Made by a program: the position numbers and the translations under genes
The notes under the pieces: model-generated
The model's input: only the letters and a program-made list of their open reading frames with translations
The model's database searches: none
Told to the model about the DNA's origin: nothing
Part shown: positions 1-11,415 of the stretch, piece after piece
Numbering within the stretch: position 1 is the first letter of the stretch
Layout of the letters: every line of letters starts with the position of its first letter
NCBI RefSeq assembly: GCF_900240215.1
Contig: NZ_LT964679.1
Location: 2,184,768-2,245,650, forward strand
DNA: 60,883 nucleotides
Direction: 5' to 3'
Source: Raoultibacter timonensis
GTDB taxonomy: Bacteria; Actinomycetota; Coriobacteriia; Coriobacteriales; Eggerthellaceae

Positions 1-3000
1 GTGCGGCGCTCGCGCGTGAAGCGATCGAGATCACCGCCGCGAAACGGAGCCTCGACGCGCGCGAGCGCACCGTCTTCGACACGCCCGCCCAGCTTGGGGG
101 CGATACGGGTCGCTTCGCCCCCGAACTCGGAAAAGAGATCGCGAAAGTACGCCCGCGAGGCCTCGCCAGCGCTCCCGTCCGCCGTTTCCAGCTCGATCCG
201 CGCCGCATCGAGCTGAACGACCTCGGTTTCGAGCGGCGATCCCTCATAGGCGGCACGCACATCGCGCAGGAACACGCTGAGCGAGAACCCGTCGAACACG
301 AGATGGTGGGCATCGAAGAACAATGCGACGCGGTGCTCGGTCCGTACGATCTCGCAGCGGCACAAAGGCCCCTCATGCAGATCGAACGGACGGGCAAGCT
401 GCGGGGCGCGCGCCTTGAGCGATGCTTCGCCCTCTTGGACGACGGGCACATCGAGCACGCGGTCGTTGTCGAGCACGAGATCCTGTACCGATCCCGCCGA
501 CTCGACGTGTGCCTTGAGCACCGGATGGGCGTCGACGGCGGCAACGAGGGCAGCCGCGAGCCGACCTTCGTCAACCGAAAGCGGCAAGGTGGCGAGCGTC
601 GGGATGTTGTATGTCAGGGCTTCGGGGCGCTTCATCGCATCGTAGTACACGCCGAGCTGCGCCGAAGAGAGGGGTGCGCGCTCGCGGTTTACGCCCGTCT
701 CATCGGTTACGGCGGCGGGCGATGCAGCCGAGCCGTTGCCGTCGGAAGGCGGCGCGCCGTCCGCGCAAACCGAGGAAAGCAGGTGCTCGACGATCGCATC
801 CTCGATCGAGAGGATGCTGCCGCCTTCGAGCAGGGTGGCGACCGATATGCGGCAGCCGTAGCGTTCCTCAAGTTCCGTGGCCACCATGATGGCCGAAAGC
901 GAGGTGACGCCGCAGGCCATCAGGTCGTCGCCGATGCCGATCGCATCGTTTCCCGTCGCGTCGGCAACGATGCCGACCAGCTCCTGCTCGAGTTTCGTGA
1001 GCGGATGGGACGCCGATGCCGTCGAGGTCGCCGCCTTCGGCTCGGGAAGCTTGCGCTTATCCACCTTGCCGTTGTGGTTGAGCGGAATCTCCTCGATCTG
1101 CATCGTCACCGCCGGCACCATGTAGGCGGGCAGCTCCTCTTTGATGAAGGCGTTCAAGGCACCGACATCGACGGGGTCGTCGGCAACCACGTACGCGGCG
1201 ATGGCCTTGCCCCCAGCCGGCAGATCGTAGGCGATGACGCTCGCGTTGCGAACCGGCTCGAAATCCCGAATGCGCTTCTCGATCTCCGAAAGCTCGATGC
1301 GGAAACCCCTGATCTTCACCTGCTCGTCGGCACGGCCGACGTACTGCATCGCGCCGTCCGCCAGCCTTCGGCACACGTCGCCCGTCATATACATGCGCGT
1401 GAACCCGTCTTCGTCGGAGAAGGGGTTTTCGGTGAAGGCCGCCTGCGTCTTGTCGGGAAGGTTGAGGTATCCGCGCGCCACCTGCCTGCCCGAAACGGCA
1501 AGCTCGCCGGGTACTCCCACAGGAAGCGGCCTGTTGAACGCGTCGACGATGTAGAGTTCGTTATCCCCCGTCGAAAAGCCGATCGGAACGACATCGTATT
1601 CCCGATCGATCGAGAAGTCCGTCACGAATATCGTGCACTCGGTCGGGCCGTACGCGTTGATGTAGTCGTAGCGCGGGGGCTCGCACGGCACATGCTTCTC
1701 TCCCCCGGACAAAAGCGCTTTCAACGGGTCGTCGGGGTACGCGCACACGTACTGCCTGCCCAGCTGCGTGGTGAAAAACGCGACGGTGATGCGGTTGGAC
1801 AGCATGAACTCGTGGAGCGCCGGAAGATCGAGGCGTATATCGTCGGGTATGATGCAGACGCATCCCCCGCTCGTGAGGTACGTGTAGAACTCGAGCATCG
1901 AGGCGTCGAAGCCGAAGCTTCCGTGCGCCGAGGCGCGGTCGGTCGGCCCGAGGTCGAGCCGCTCGTGCAGACACATGCAGAAGTTCACCAGATTGCGATG
2001 CTCGAGCATCACGCCCTTCGGTTTGCCCGTCGTCCCCGACGTGTAGAGCAACGTGAACAGGGTATCCGCTGCGGGCCCTTCGAGCTCGACCGACGCATCG
2101 AGCGCGAGGTCGACCGCTTCGGACGCATTGAGCACCGCTCCTTCGAACCGCTCGGGCACGAGGGGTTTCAGCGTTTCGTCGACGATGACGATGGGAGCCC
2201 CGGAATCTTCGAGCATGTAGCGCAGGCGTTCCTCGGGATACTTCGCGTCGAGCGGCTGCACGGCGCCCCCGGCTTTGAGTATGCCGAGGATGCAGATGGG
2301 AAACTGCTCGTTGCGCTTCACGAGAACGCCCACGGGAACCTCGCGGCGCACGCCCCGTTTTGCCAGCTCGCAGGCCAGCGCTTCGGAGCGGCGATCGAGC
2401 TCGCCGTAGGTGAGCACCCTATCGCCCGAGACGATGGCTTCGTTGTCGGGATGGGCGGCCACCTGCGCGCGGAAGAGGTCGACGACGGTCAGGTTATGGT
2501 CGTAGTCGGGCACGCCCGTGCGGTCGAGGGCCCTCAGCCGATCGAGCTCTTCGCGCGAGCAGAGCTCGATCTCGCTCAGGTTTTGATCCTCGAGCAAGCC
2601 CTCGACGATCCGAACCATCAAGGCTCCGAAGCGCTCGATCGTATCGCGGGTGTAGCGATCGGCACGGTACTCGAACGACAGCTCGTAGCCTTCAGAACCC
2701 TTGGACACGCTGAGCGCGATCGTCGCCATCGCATCCTCGTGAGGCGCCCGCCGCATCGCGACGAAGCGGCCGTCCAGATCGATGCCCGAGAGCATGTCAC
2801 CCTGGTATACGAACATGACGTCGGAGCGGACGTTGTGGCGCGCCGCCAGCTCGACGAACGAGCACTGATCGTGCTCCATGCATGAGAATTGAAGGTCCTG
2901 TATGCGCTCGAGGAACGCAGCGGTGCGCTCGGTCTCGTCGATCGTCGTGTACAGCGGAAGCGTTTTGACGAGCATCCCGAACGTGGCGCCCAAAGCCGGA

Positions 3001-5519
3001 TCATGGCGCCCATTCTCGGCCATGCAGGCCAAAACCTCGCTTTGCCCGGACGATTTGGCGAGCGCATACAGGTACGCCCCAAGGAACAGCGAGCTTTCGG
3101 TGATCCCCGTCGCCCGCGTGCAGGCGGCAATGGAAGCGAGCGTTTTCTCGTCTCGAACCGAGACGTCCACCCCGCGAGAGACCGGCCGGTCTTCTTCGAG
3201 GATGGCCCGGTCATCGGCAATCGGACTCGAATCCACCTCCACGCCGTCGAGCATCGCATCGAAAAACTCCTGATCCCGCTGGGTGCGCCCCGACTTTCGG
3301 GCGGCTTCGTGCGCATTGGCGACCATGAACGAATCGACGGTTTGCGCTCCGAGGTCCTTTCCGCCGAAGACCTGCGCCACCCGGTCGTAAAACAGGGCTG
3401 TCGACGTCCCGTCGGCGATGATGTGGTGCATGTCGCCCAAAAGCACCACGCCATCGCGGCAGGCGCACACCTCGAACCTGAACAGCGGACCGCACTCGAG
3501 ATCGAACGGCTGCGCAAAGGAGGCGATGAGCTCGTCTGTGGTGGCCGCGGGTTTTTCCGTGATCGGCACGTCGATCGCGCAATCGGCGTCGTAGACGAGC
3601 GAGGCTATGCCGTTTTTCTGCGCGGCATGCACGCGCATGAATGGGTATTCCCCGATCACGGCGACAACGGCGTCGCGCAGACGCCGCCGGTCGATATCCC
3701 AATCGGGTTCGAACAGAAAGCCCATCGCGTTGTTGTACATGAGCCTTTCGGGATCGCGCGCACACTCGAGGTACACGCCGAGCTGGCTGTCGGTCATAGG
3801 GTAAGCCTCGCGCTCGACGCGCAGCGAATCCAGATCAGCGTACAGACCCGCTTCCTGCTCGCCCTTGCCGAGCTGCGCGGCAATCGCACGCGGCGTTCGC
3901 CCCCTGAACACGTCCTGCGCCGCAAGCGCATCCTGCGCAAGCTCTGCCTGGAGCATGACGACCTTGATCGAATCGCCGCCGAGCGCGAAGAAATCATCGT
4001 CGATTCCCACGTTCTCGATGCCGAGAACCGATGCGAAGGCCTCGCAGATCCGCTTCTGCTTTGCCGTTTCGGGGGCAACGTAGGCTTGACTGAACGACGC
4101 GGCGTCGGGAGCTTGCAGGCTCTTGCGGTCGACCTTGCCGTTGACGTTGAGCGGGAACGCTTCGAGACGAACCAAAAATCGGGGAATCATGTAATCGGGC
4201 ATCTTGGACGAGAGTTCCGACCGGATGAGCGCGTCGAATTCCGCATCCGATCGGCCCGCTTGCTTCTCGGGCACGTAGTATCCGCATAGGTAGGTTTGCC
4301 CGTCGTTGTCCTCGAACGCCTTCACGACGGCGTTCTCGATGCCGTCGACGGCCGCCATGGCAACCTCGGGCTCGCCCGTCTCGACGCGCTGGCCGTTGAC
4401 CTTGACCATCCAGTCCATGCGGTTCACGTACACGATACGGCCTTCTTCGTCGCGATAGCCCACATCGCCCGTCATGAAGAGCCGCTCGTCACCCAGGCCC
4501 GAAGCAAAGGGGTTCTCGCGAAACGCTGCGGCGGTTTTCTCTGGCAGGCCGATATAGCCTCGGGCGATCGGCCCCGCGATGCAAATTTCGCCTTCGCTGC
4601 CGTCGGGAACCTGGTTGCCGTCCTCATCGAGCAGGTACACCGAGTAGCCCTTCGTCGGATACCCGATAGGCGTGTTCTCGTAGGCCTTGTCCACTTCAAA
4701 AGCGATCGCCACGCTCAACAGCTCCGAGAGCCCGTACCCGTTGTAGATGGTTCCGTGCTCGCGGAACACGCCCGAAAGCCGCTCGCCACCGCAGCAGACG
4801 GCACGAAGCGTGCTCGGCCTGTCGGGAAGCCGCTTGAGCAGCTGGGGGCTCATCACCGTGGCCGTGATCGCGTATTCGTCGATGCTGCGGTCCACCACCG
4901 CGATATCCCTGCGCTCCTCCTCCGAGAGGATGCAGATGGTTGCGCCCACCCACAGCGGCACGAAGATATCGGCCATCGAGATGGCGAAGTTGAACGGAGT
5001 GACGCTCAGCTCGATGCCGCCGGCTTCGCAAGAAATCGGGAGCTCCGCGACGATCGCCCGGGTGAACCCGTCGTGCTCGTGCAGAATGCCTTTGGGGTTG
5101 CCCGTCGATCCGGAGGTGTAGGTGACCATGGCGGCGTCGCGAGGATCGATTACGGGGCAGTCGCGCAGGGGTTCGTGATCGCGTGCCGCATCGACGAAGC
5201 CCTGGTCGATCAGCAGATCGCTGCCGCAATCGCCGACGATGTAGGTCACGCGGTCGGCTGGGTATTCGAGCGAGAGCGGCGCGAAGGCGGCACCCGCCTT
5301 CTGAACGCCGATGGCTGCGGCCAGGTAGTCGATCCCTCGGGGCAGCATGATCGGGTATATCTTCTCGCGCCCCGCGCCCCGTGCCGCCACTGCCCCGGCG
5401 AACCGGTCGGAAAGGTCGTCGAGTTCGCGATAGGTGATCCGCTCGTCTCCGCATACCAACGCAACCTTGTCAGGCTGGATTTGGGCGAGTGTCCGAAAGC
5501 GTTCGGGAAACGTGATCAT
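1..5519 (-). CDS. Nonribosomal peptide synthetase, N-terminal part (A-T-C-A-T-C, cut by left edge)
   Basis: Multimodular peptide synthetase that would activate building blocks as adenylates and join them on carrier domains. Reading from the ATG at 5519, domains by residue are: adenylation 1-470 (A3 core TSGSTGNPKG near 5110), carrier with LGGDSI near residue 510, condensation with HHIIADG near 700, adenylation (TSGTTGKPKG near 1160), carrier with a degenerate core CGVTSLSA near 1540, and a second condensation domain (HHLVFDG near 1740) that leaves the window. The absence of a leading condensation domain marks an initiation module. In the first A domain the A4 motif reads FAIS instead of FDxS, so the Asp that normally binds the substrate amino group is Ala; the second A domain keeps FDAS. 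The product is unknown. A PPTase gene lies 38 bases upstream. Confidence 0.93.
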   Translation of the reverse strand, partial: MITFPERFRTLAQIQPDKVALVCGDERITYRELDDLSDRFAGAVAARGAGREKIYPIMLPRGIDYLAAAIGVQKAGAAFAPLSLEYPADRVTYIVGDCGSDLLIDQGFVDAARDHEPLRDCPVIDPRDAAMVTYTSGSTGNPKGILHEHDGFTRAIVAELPISCEAGGIELSVTPFNFAISMADIFVPLWVGATICILSEEERRDIAVVDRSIDEYAITATVMSPQLLKRLPDRPSTLRAVCCGGERLSGVFREHGTIYNGYGLSELLSVAIAFEVDKAYENTPIGYPTKGYSVYLLDEDGNQVPDGSEGEICIAGPIARGYIGLPEKTAAAFRENPFASGLGDERLFMTGDVGYRDEEGRIVYVNRMDWMVKVNGQRVETGEPEVAMAAVDGIENAVVKAFEDNDGQTYLCGYYVPEKQAGRSDAEFDALIRSELSSKMPDYMIPRFLVRLEAFPLNVNGKVDRKSLQAPDAASFSQAYVAPETAKQKRICEAFASVLGIENVGIDDDFFALGGDSIKVVMLQAELAQDALAAQDVFRGRTPRAIAAQLGKGEQEAGLYADLDSLRVEREAYPMTDSQLGVYLECARDPERLMYNNAMGFLFEPDWDIDRRRLRDAVVAVIGEYPFMRVHAAQKNGIASLVYDADCAIDVPITEKPAATTDELIASFAQPFDLECGPLFRFEVCACRDGVVLLGDMHHIIADGTSTALFYDRVAQVFGGKDLGAQTVDSFMVANAHEAARKSGRTQRDQEFFDAMLDGVEVDSSPIADDRAILEEDRPVSRGVDVSVRDEKTLASIAACTRATGITESSLFLGAYLYALAKSSGQSEVLACMAENGRHDPALGATFGMLVKTLPLYTTIDETERTAAFLERIQDLQFSCMEHDQCSFVELAARHNVRSDVMFVYQGDMLSGIDLDGRFVAMRRAPHEDAMATIALSVSKGSEGYELSFEYRADRYTRDTIERFGALMVRIVEGLLEDQNLSEIELCSREELDRLRALDRTGVPDYDHNLTVVDLFRAQVAAHPDNEAIVSGDRVLTYGELDRRSEALACELAKRGVRREVPVGVLVKRNEQFPICILGILKAGGAVQPLDAKYPEERLRYMLEDSGAPIVIVDETLKPLVPERFEGAVLNASEAVDLALDASVELEGPAADTLFTLLYTSGTTGKPKGVMLEHRNLVNFCMCLHERLDLGPTDRASAHGSFGFDASMLEFYTYLTSGGCVCIIPDDIRLDLPALHEFMLSNRITVAFFTTQLGRQYVCAYPDDPLKALLSGGEKHVPCEPPRYDYINAYGPTECTIFVTDFSIDREYDVVPIGFSTGDNELYIVDAFNRPLPVGVPGELAVSGRQVARGYLNLPDKTQAAFTENPFSDEDGFTRMYMTGDVCRRLADGAMQYVGRADEQVKIRGFRIELSEIEKRIRDFEPVRNASVIAYDLPAGGKAIAAYVVADDPVDVGALNAFIKEELPAYMVPAVTMQIEEIPLNHNGKVDKRKLPEPKAATSTASASHPLTKLEQELVGIVADATGNDAIGIGDDLMACGVTSLSAIMVATELEERYGCRISVATLLEGGSILSIEDAIVEHLLSSVCADGAPPSDGNGSAASPAAVTDETGVNRERAPLSSAQLGVYYDAMKRPEALTYNIPTLATLPLSVDEGRLAAALVAAVDAHPVLKAHVESAGSVQDLVLDNDRVLDVPVVQEGEASLKARAPQLARPFDLHEGPLCRCEIVRTEHRVALFFDAHHLVFDGFSLSVFLRDVRAAYEGSPLETEVVQLDAARIELETADGSAGEASRAYFRDLFSEFGGEATRIAPKLGGRVEDGALARVEAPFRGGDLDRFTRERR

Positions 5520-5557
5520 GGCGGCCCTTTCGTCGATTATGTAATAGCATACTTATT

Positions 5558-6175
5558 TTATCCCATTACATCGATCTCCACGTCGCCTATCGGTTCTTCT
5601 CCACATACGGCGATCCGGTATCCCGCAACGTCCGAAAACTCCCTGAACTTCCAATTGTCCGCAACAGGCCTGATGAGCGTAGCTTTTTCGGCAACCTCGA
5701 AGCACACCGACGACGGATCGCCGGCGATGCCCTGCCCCGTTGCCTTGAGGTAGCTTTCACGAAGCGTCCATATTCGAAAGAACATCTCGAACGGATCCGT
5801 CGCCCGCTCGATCTGCCGAAGCTCCTCTGCGGCGAACGCGCGCTGCGCGATCATCAAGTAGTCCAGCGAACGGCAATGCTCCACATCGCAGCCGACCGCC
5901 CCCATCGACCCTACGGCGAGCAGTGCCATGGTTTTGCTATGGGACAGGGAAAACGGGGGGCCTCCCGCACGAAACGGCTTACCCCGCTCGTCTCGCTCAA
6001 CCGAAGCCGAGCCGATGTGCTCTACCAGAAGGAGGCCGGCACCGAGGCAAAGCCGTTTGTCCTCGTCCTTCGCGAACCGCTCGATGCGCTCGCGGCGCTG
6101 CGCATCAACCCTTGCGAGTAGATCGGGGTCGCGAGGGTCGAGCGCACTCACGTCAAGGCAGTGCACGCTGATCAT
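5558..6175 (-). CDS. 4'-phosphopantetheinyl transferase, Sfp type
   Basis: Transfers the phosphopantetheine arm of CoA to the serine of carrier domains. The 205-residue protein shows the Mg-binding GCDVEH motif near residue 105 and WTLRESYLKATG near 150, matching the WxxKExxxK signature with Arg in place of the first Lys. The ATG at 6175 is chosen because a purine-rich GAAAGGG lies 7-8 bases before it; longer readings upstream have no ribosome site and low-complexity sequence. The gene ends 38 bases before the synthetase ATG on the same strand, so the two are probably co-transcribed and this enzyme most likely primes that synthetase. Confidence 0.9.
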   Translation of the reverse strand: MISVHCLDVSALDPRDPDLLARVDAQRRERIERFAKDEDKRLCLGAGLLLVEHIGSASVERDERGKPFRAGGPPFSLSHSKTMALLAVGSMGAVGCDVEHCRSLDYLMIAQRAFAAEELRQIERATDPFEMFFRIWTLRESYLKATGQGIAGDPSSVCFEVAEKATLIRPVADNWKFREFSDVAGYRIAVCGEEPIGDVEIDVMG

Positions 6176-6263
6176 GCTGCGCCCTTTCGCCGACACCTCG
6201 CGCTGCGCGACTTCCGCAGGCCCTGCGCGCTGCATGCCTTCCGCAGACCCTGCGCCGTCACAG

Positions 6264-6302
6264 GGCGAAGCCCCCGCGCAGTGCGCAAGCGGGGGCTTCG
6301 CC
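6264..6302 (-). terminator. Hairpin terminator after enolase
   Basis: A perfect 14-bp inverted repeat (6264-6277 with 6289-6302) around an 11-base loop, 58 bases past the enolase stop and ahead of the PPTase gene. There is no strong U-run on either side, so termination is inferred from stem strength and position. Confidence 0.6.
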
Positions 6303-6360
6303 GAATGCCGCCTTCGAAGACGGCGTAGCTCTGTATCGTGCGCTTCCTCAGCCTGATGCC

Positions 6361-8657
<2,297 letters not shown>

Positions 8658-8796
8658 GCAAGCAGTATGACATAACCGCTTTCCAACCGCTCGCCAAGCA
8701 GTGGAATCGGGTGACCCGAACGCCTCAACGCAACCGAGATGCAAAAACGTACCGGCTCAGGAATCGAGGGGTTCCCGATGGAATTCTCCCCGCCGC

Positions 8797-8824
8797 AGAA
8801 AAGGGCGCCCCGAAAGGCGCCCTT
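8797..8824 (-). terminator. Rho-independent terminator after the LEA-like gene
   Basis: Inverted repeat AAGGGCGCC (8801-8809) with GGCGCCCTT (8816-8824). Read on the minus strand it is followed by a short U-rich run, and it sits 24 bases after the LEA-like stop codon. Confidence 0.75.
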
Positions 8825-8848
8825 GGATCTCGAGGAATCGATCTCGGC

Positions 8849-9181
8849 TTAGAACTTCGCCTTGATCTTCTCGAAGGCGTCCTGAACGGCCTCGCCGGCA
8901 TCCTGCGCTGCGCCCTTGACCGTCTCGGCGGCAGATTCAGCCGCGTGCTTGACGTTCTCGGCCATCTCGCTTGCACTCTCTTTGACCTGATCCATCGCCT
9001 CGGGCGCTTCGGACTTCGCGTCGGTCGCTGCATCCTTTACGCCGTTGCGAGCATCGTGTGCGGTGTCCTTCACCGCGTTCTTCGCATCGGTAGCTGCGTC
9101 TTTCGCGGCATTCTTCATATCGTGTGCGGTGTCCTCCGCCTTGGTGGCGGTATCCTTCACCATCGTATCCATATCAGCCAT
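8849..9181 (-). CDS. LEA-like amphipathic repeat protein
   Basis: A 110-residue Ala/Lys/Asp-rich protein with no signal peptide or membrane segment. Residues about 8-60 consist of near-identical 11-residue units of the form KDTAHDxxNxV and KDAATDAKxxx, the periodicity of group 3 late-embryogenesis-abundant and related stress proteins that form amphipathic helices. The role is inferred only: membrane or protein protection under desiccation, acid or bile stress. The ATG at 9181 is preferred because AAGGAG lies six bases before it; an in-frame ATG exists 21 bases upstream. It sits just downstream of the small acidic protein gene on the same strand. Confidence 0.78.
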   Translation of the reverse strand: MADMDTMVKDTATKAEDTAHDMKNAAKDAATDAKNAVKDTAHDARNGVKDAATDAKSEAPEAMDQVKESASEMAENVKHAAESAAETVKGAAQDAGEAVQDAFEKIKAKF

Positions 9182-9230
9182 GATGATCTCCTTCTGGTTC
9201 ACTACGGGGTTTGCCTATCGTTCATACGAG

Positions 9231-9467
9231 CTAGTCGCCAAATTCCTGCTCGGTTGCTTCCCTCAGCTCCTCGGCCTTCGCCGCGGTTTCAGCCGCCTCG
9301 ACGGAAGCGGCTTCGTCGCATACCGCATCCGCGGATTCAACGGAAGCCTCGGCTTCGAACTTTATGCTCTCCTCCATGCGCTCAAGCTCTTCCGCGGCGC
9401 GCCTGCGCTCAACGTCGTCGTCCATCGTGAGCATCTTTTCGGCATCGGCCAATCCTGCTTTGGTCAT
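9231..9467 (-). CDS. Small acidic protein homologous to the C-terminal tail of ribosomal protein L17
   Basis: A 78-residue, strongly acidic and probably helical protein with a good ribosome site (AAAGGAG, eight bases before the ATG at 9467). Residues 24-65 align without gaps to residues 155-196 of L17 encoded at 25026-25682, with about 29 of 42 identities counted by eye. The remainder, residues 1-23, is unrelated to L17. I do not recognise a functional family. It lies 49 bases upstream of the LEA-like gene and probably shares its transcript. It could be a free-standing copy of a stress- or ribosome-associated acidic module; that is inference. Confidence 0.72.
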   Translation of the reverse strand: MTKAGLADAEKMLTMDDDVERRRAAEELERMEESIKFEAEASVESADAVCDEAASVEAAETAAKAEELREATEQEFGD

Positions 9468-9732
9468 GATCCCGCTCCTTTCGTCGGATTCTCTTCGAGC
9501 TACGTCGCCATCTGCGGCAACGCTTCGTTTTTGTTGATTCGATTGTATGCCTTATCGCAGGTCGGTAGGCGTACGGGCGGCAACGGAGATGAAACGGTTG
9601 CATGGCAAAAGAAACAGGCGGTCAACAACGCCTCGATCCGTCTCGTAGCCGAACGGCACTCCCGTTCGCGCCATTCGCAATGCAAAGCGCTATACTTACC
9701 CTTTCGGTGGTTTGGCATGGGAGGTCATCGCG

Positions 9733-11196
9733 ATGGGGAAACGCACGCCTGCGGTTATCAACCAGGCGGAAGAACGGCAACGCTTGCTCGAAAGCGTCAA
9801 ACGCAGCGTCGCCAAGAACCCTTTTCTCAGCATCGCGTTCGGGCTGTACTGGATGCAGACGACGCTGCTCTTTCAAAGCCCGTACCTGTTTCTCGAGCCG
9901 TCACCGCTCAGCGGCTTCCCGCTCCCGAAAGGAACGGTCCTGCTCGTAGCGAGCGTTGCCACCTATCTCATCTGGAGCATTCTGTACAAACGCATCAATG
10001 CGGTGAGCATGCGCCGCTGGTTCCCCTTTACGCTCGGTGCCGTTCTTTCCTTCGGCGCATTGCTGTTCACATGCTATCCCGAGTTCGCGTACACCCATCA
10101 CGACATCGCCGTCATCCTCTATCTGCTCGGATCGATTCTCATCGGCTGCGGCACCGCGAACGTCAACCTCGAAGCAAGCCGCATTCTCGGCCACATCGGT
10201 CCCAAGCAAGCATTGTTTCACCTGGTATTCGCACTGCTCATCGGTACTGCAGGAGCTTACTTCTTCTCGTTGCTGCCCTTGGCGGCAGGTAAAATCGCCA
10301 TCGTCGCCGTGCCTATTCCGATGGTGTACTGCCTCATGAAAAGCTTCGATGCGGTACCACGCAAAGCCGTGTACAGCCACGGCATGAAAACCGAAGTGAA
10401 GCTGCCGACGAAGTTTCTCGTTACCTCGGCGTTTCAGGGCCTCGCACTCGGTGTCATGCACAGCCTGCTCGTAAATTCCTTCGAGAATTCTGCGCTGCTC
10501 GTTTCGCTGGGATTCTTTGCAGCCATCGGACTCGTGTTCTTCTGCTCGATTATGCTGAAAAGCGATTTCGATCTGCTGTTTTACCGCATCGGATTCCCGC
10601 TCATGGCCACAGGATTCTTCCTGCTCGGCATCGCACCGAGCATGGTGGAGATGGGAGCGGCGGTACTCGACGTCGGATACTGCTTCCAATACCTCATCAG
10701 CTGCTCGCTGTGCGCATACCTCGCAAAGGGGCTGAACCAGCCTCCCGTCTGGATCGTCGGCACGAGCACCGCGTGCCTCTTGGCCGGCCAGCTCGTCGGC
10801 ACCGTGTTCGAGGCCGTCGCCCCCGACCAGACCGCGCTCGCCGTAACGGTTGCGTTCGTACTCGTGCTCGCGGCGCTGTACATGACGAGCAATCAGAACC
10901 TGCGCCGCGGCTGGGGCGCCGTCAGCCCCGGCTCGGATCACAAGGCGGACTCGGGAACCAACGAGGCGCTCGCCGTACAGGTGCTCGCAAGCGAGCACGG
11001 GCTTTCGGCACGCGAAACCGAGGTCTATGCGCTGCTTGTCAAAGGATACAGCCGCAAGGCCATCGGCGAAGAGCTCTGCCTGGCGGAAGAGACGATCAAA
11101 ACCCATGCGGGCAGAATCTATCAAAAGTTCCTCGTGCACTCCAAGCAGGAACTCATCGCGATGACGCACGAGCGCGCTGCAACGCTCGGCGAGTAG
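9733..11196 (+). CDS. Membrane-spanning LuxR-family transcriptional regulator
   Basis: A 487-residue protein with about 10-12 hydrophobic segments spanning residues 30-400 and a C-terminal LuxR-type helix-turn-helix (LSARETEVYALLVKGYSRKA, ending with the recognition helix ETIKTHAGRIYQKF). Coriobacteria carry many such polytopic regulators; the membrane half is thought to sense a ligand while the HTH binds DNA. The ATG at 9733 is selected over an upstream in-frame start because a GGGAGG site precedes it by about eight bases. Unlike the other three in this window it does not abut a flavoprotein gene; a sigma-factor operon follows on the same strand after about 220 bases. Ligand and targets unknown. 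Confidence 0.9.
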   Translation: MGKRTPAVINQAEERQRLLESVKRSVAKNPFLSIAFGLYWMQTTLLFQSPYLFLEPSPLSGFPLPKGTVLLVASVATYLIWSILYKRINAVSMRRWFPFTLGAVLSFGALLFTCYPEFAYTHHDIAVILYLLGSILIGCGTANVNLEASRILGHIGPKQALFHLVFALLIGTAGAYFFSLLPLAAGKIAIVAVPIPMVYCLMKSFDAVPRKAVYSHGMKTEVKLPTKFLVTSAFQGLALGVMHSLLVNSFENSALLVSLGFFAAIGLVFFCSIMLKSDFDLLFYRIGFPLMATGFFLLGIAPSMVEMGAAVLDVGYCFQYLISCSLCAYLAKGLNQPPVWIVGTSTACLLAGQLVGTVFEAVAPDQTALAVTVAFVLVLAALYMTSNQNLRRGWGAVSPGSDHKADSGTNEALAVQVLASEHGLSARETEVYALLVKGYSRKAIGEELCLAEETIKTHAGRIYQKFLVHSKQELIAMTHERAATLGE

Positions 11197-11415
11197 GAGC
11201 CCGGTACAACCCGCCTGGCACAATGCCGTGCCGCCCGCGCTCCGGCTAACTGCCGCGCGGACGCGAAAAGCAATGCGACGATCGGCTGCGGCACCGCGGG
11301 CGGCACGCCCACCAACTGCCGCACTGGCAAATCGTCCCACGTGCCCGCAAGAAAACCCGCCCCGATGAAACGAATCGGGGCTTTCCCGCATGTATTATGC
11401 AAGGAGGTGATTTCA

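Noticed and set aside
303..4289. Long open frames on the plus strand (860 and 466 codons)
   Set aside because: They are antisense to the synthetase, whose minus-strand frame shows ordered A, T and C motifs; the plus frames have no family features and are rich in Arg/His/Val as expected of shadows in GC-rich DNA.
8849..9181. CRISPR-like or phage tandem repeat
   Set aside because: The repetition follows 11-codon protein repeats in an open frame with a good ribosome site.
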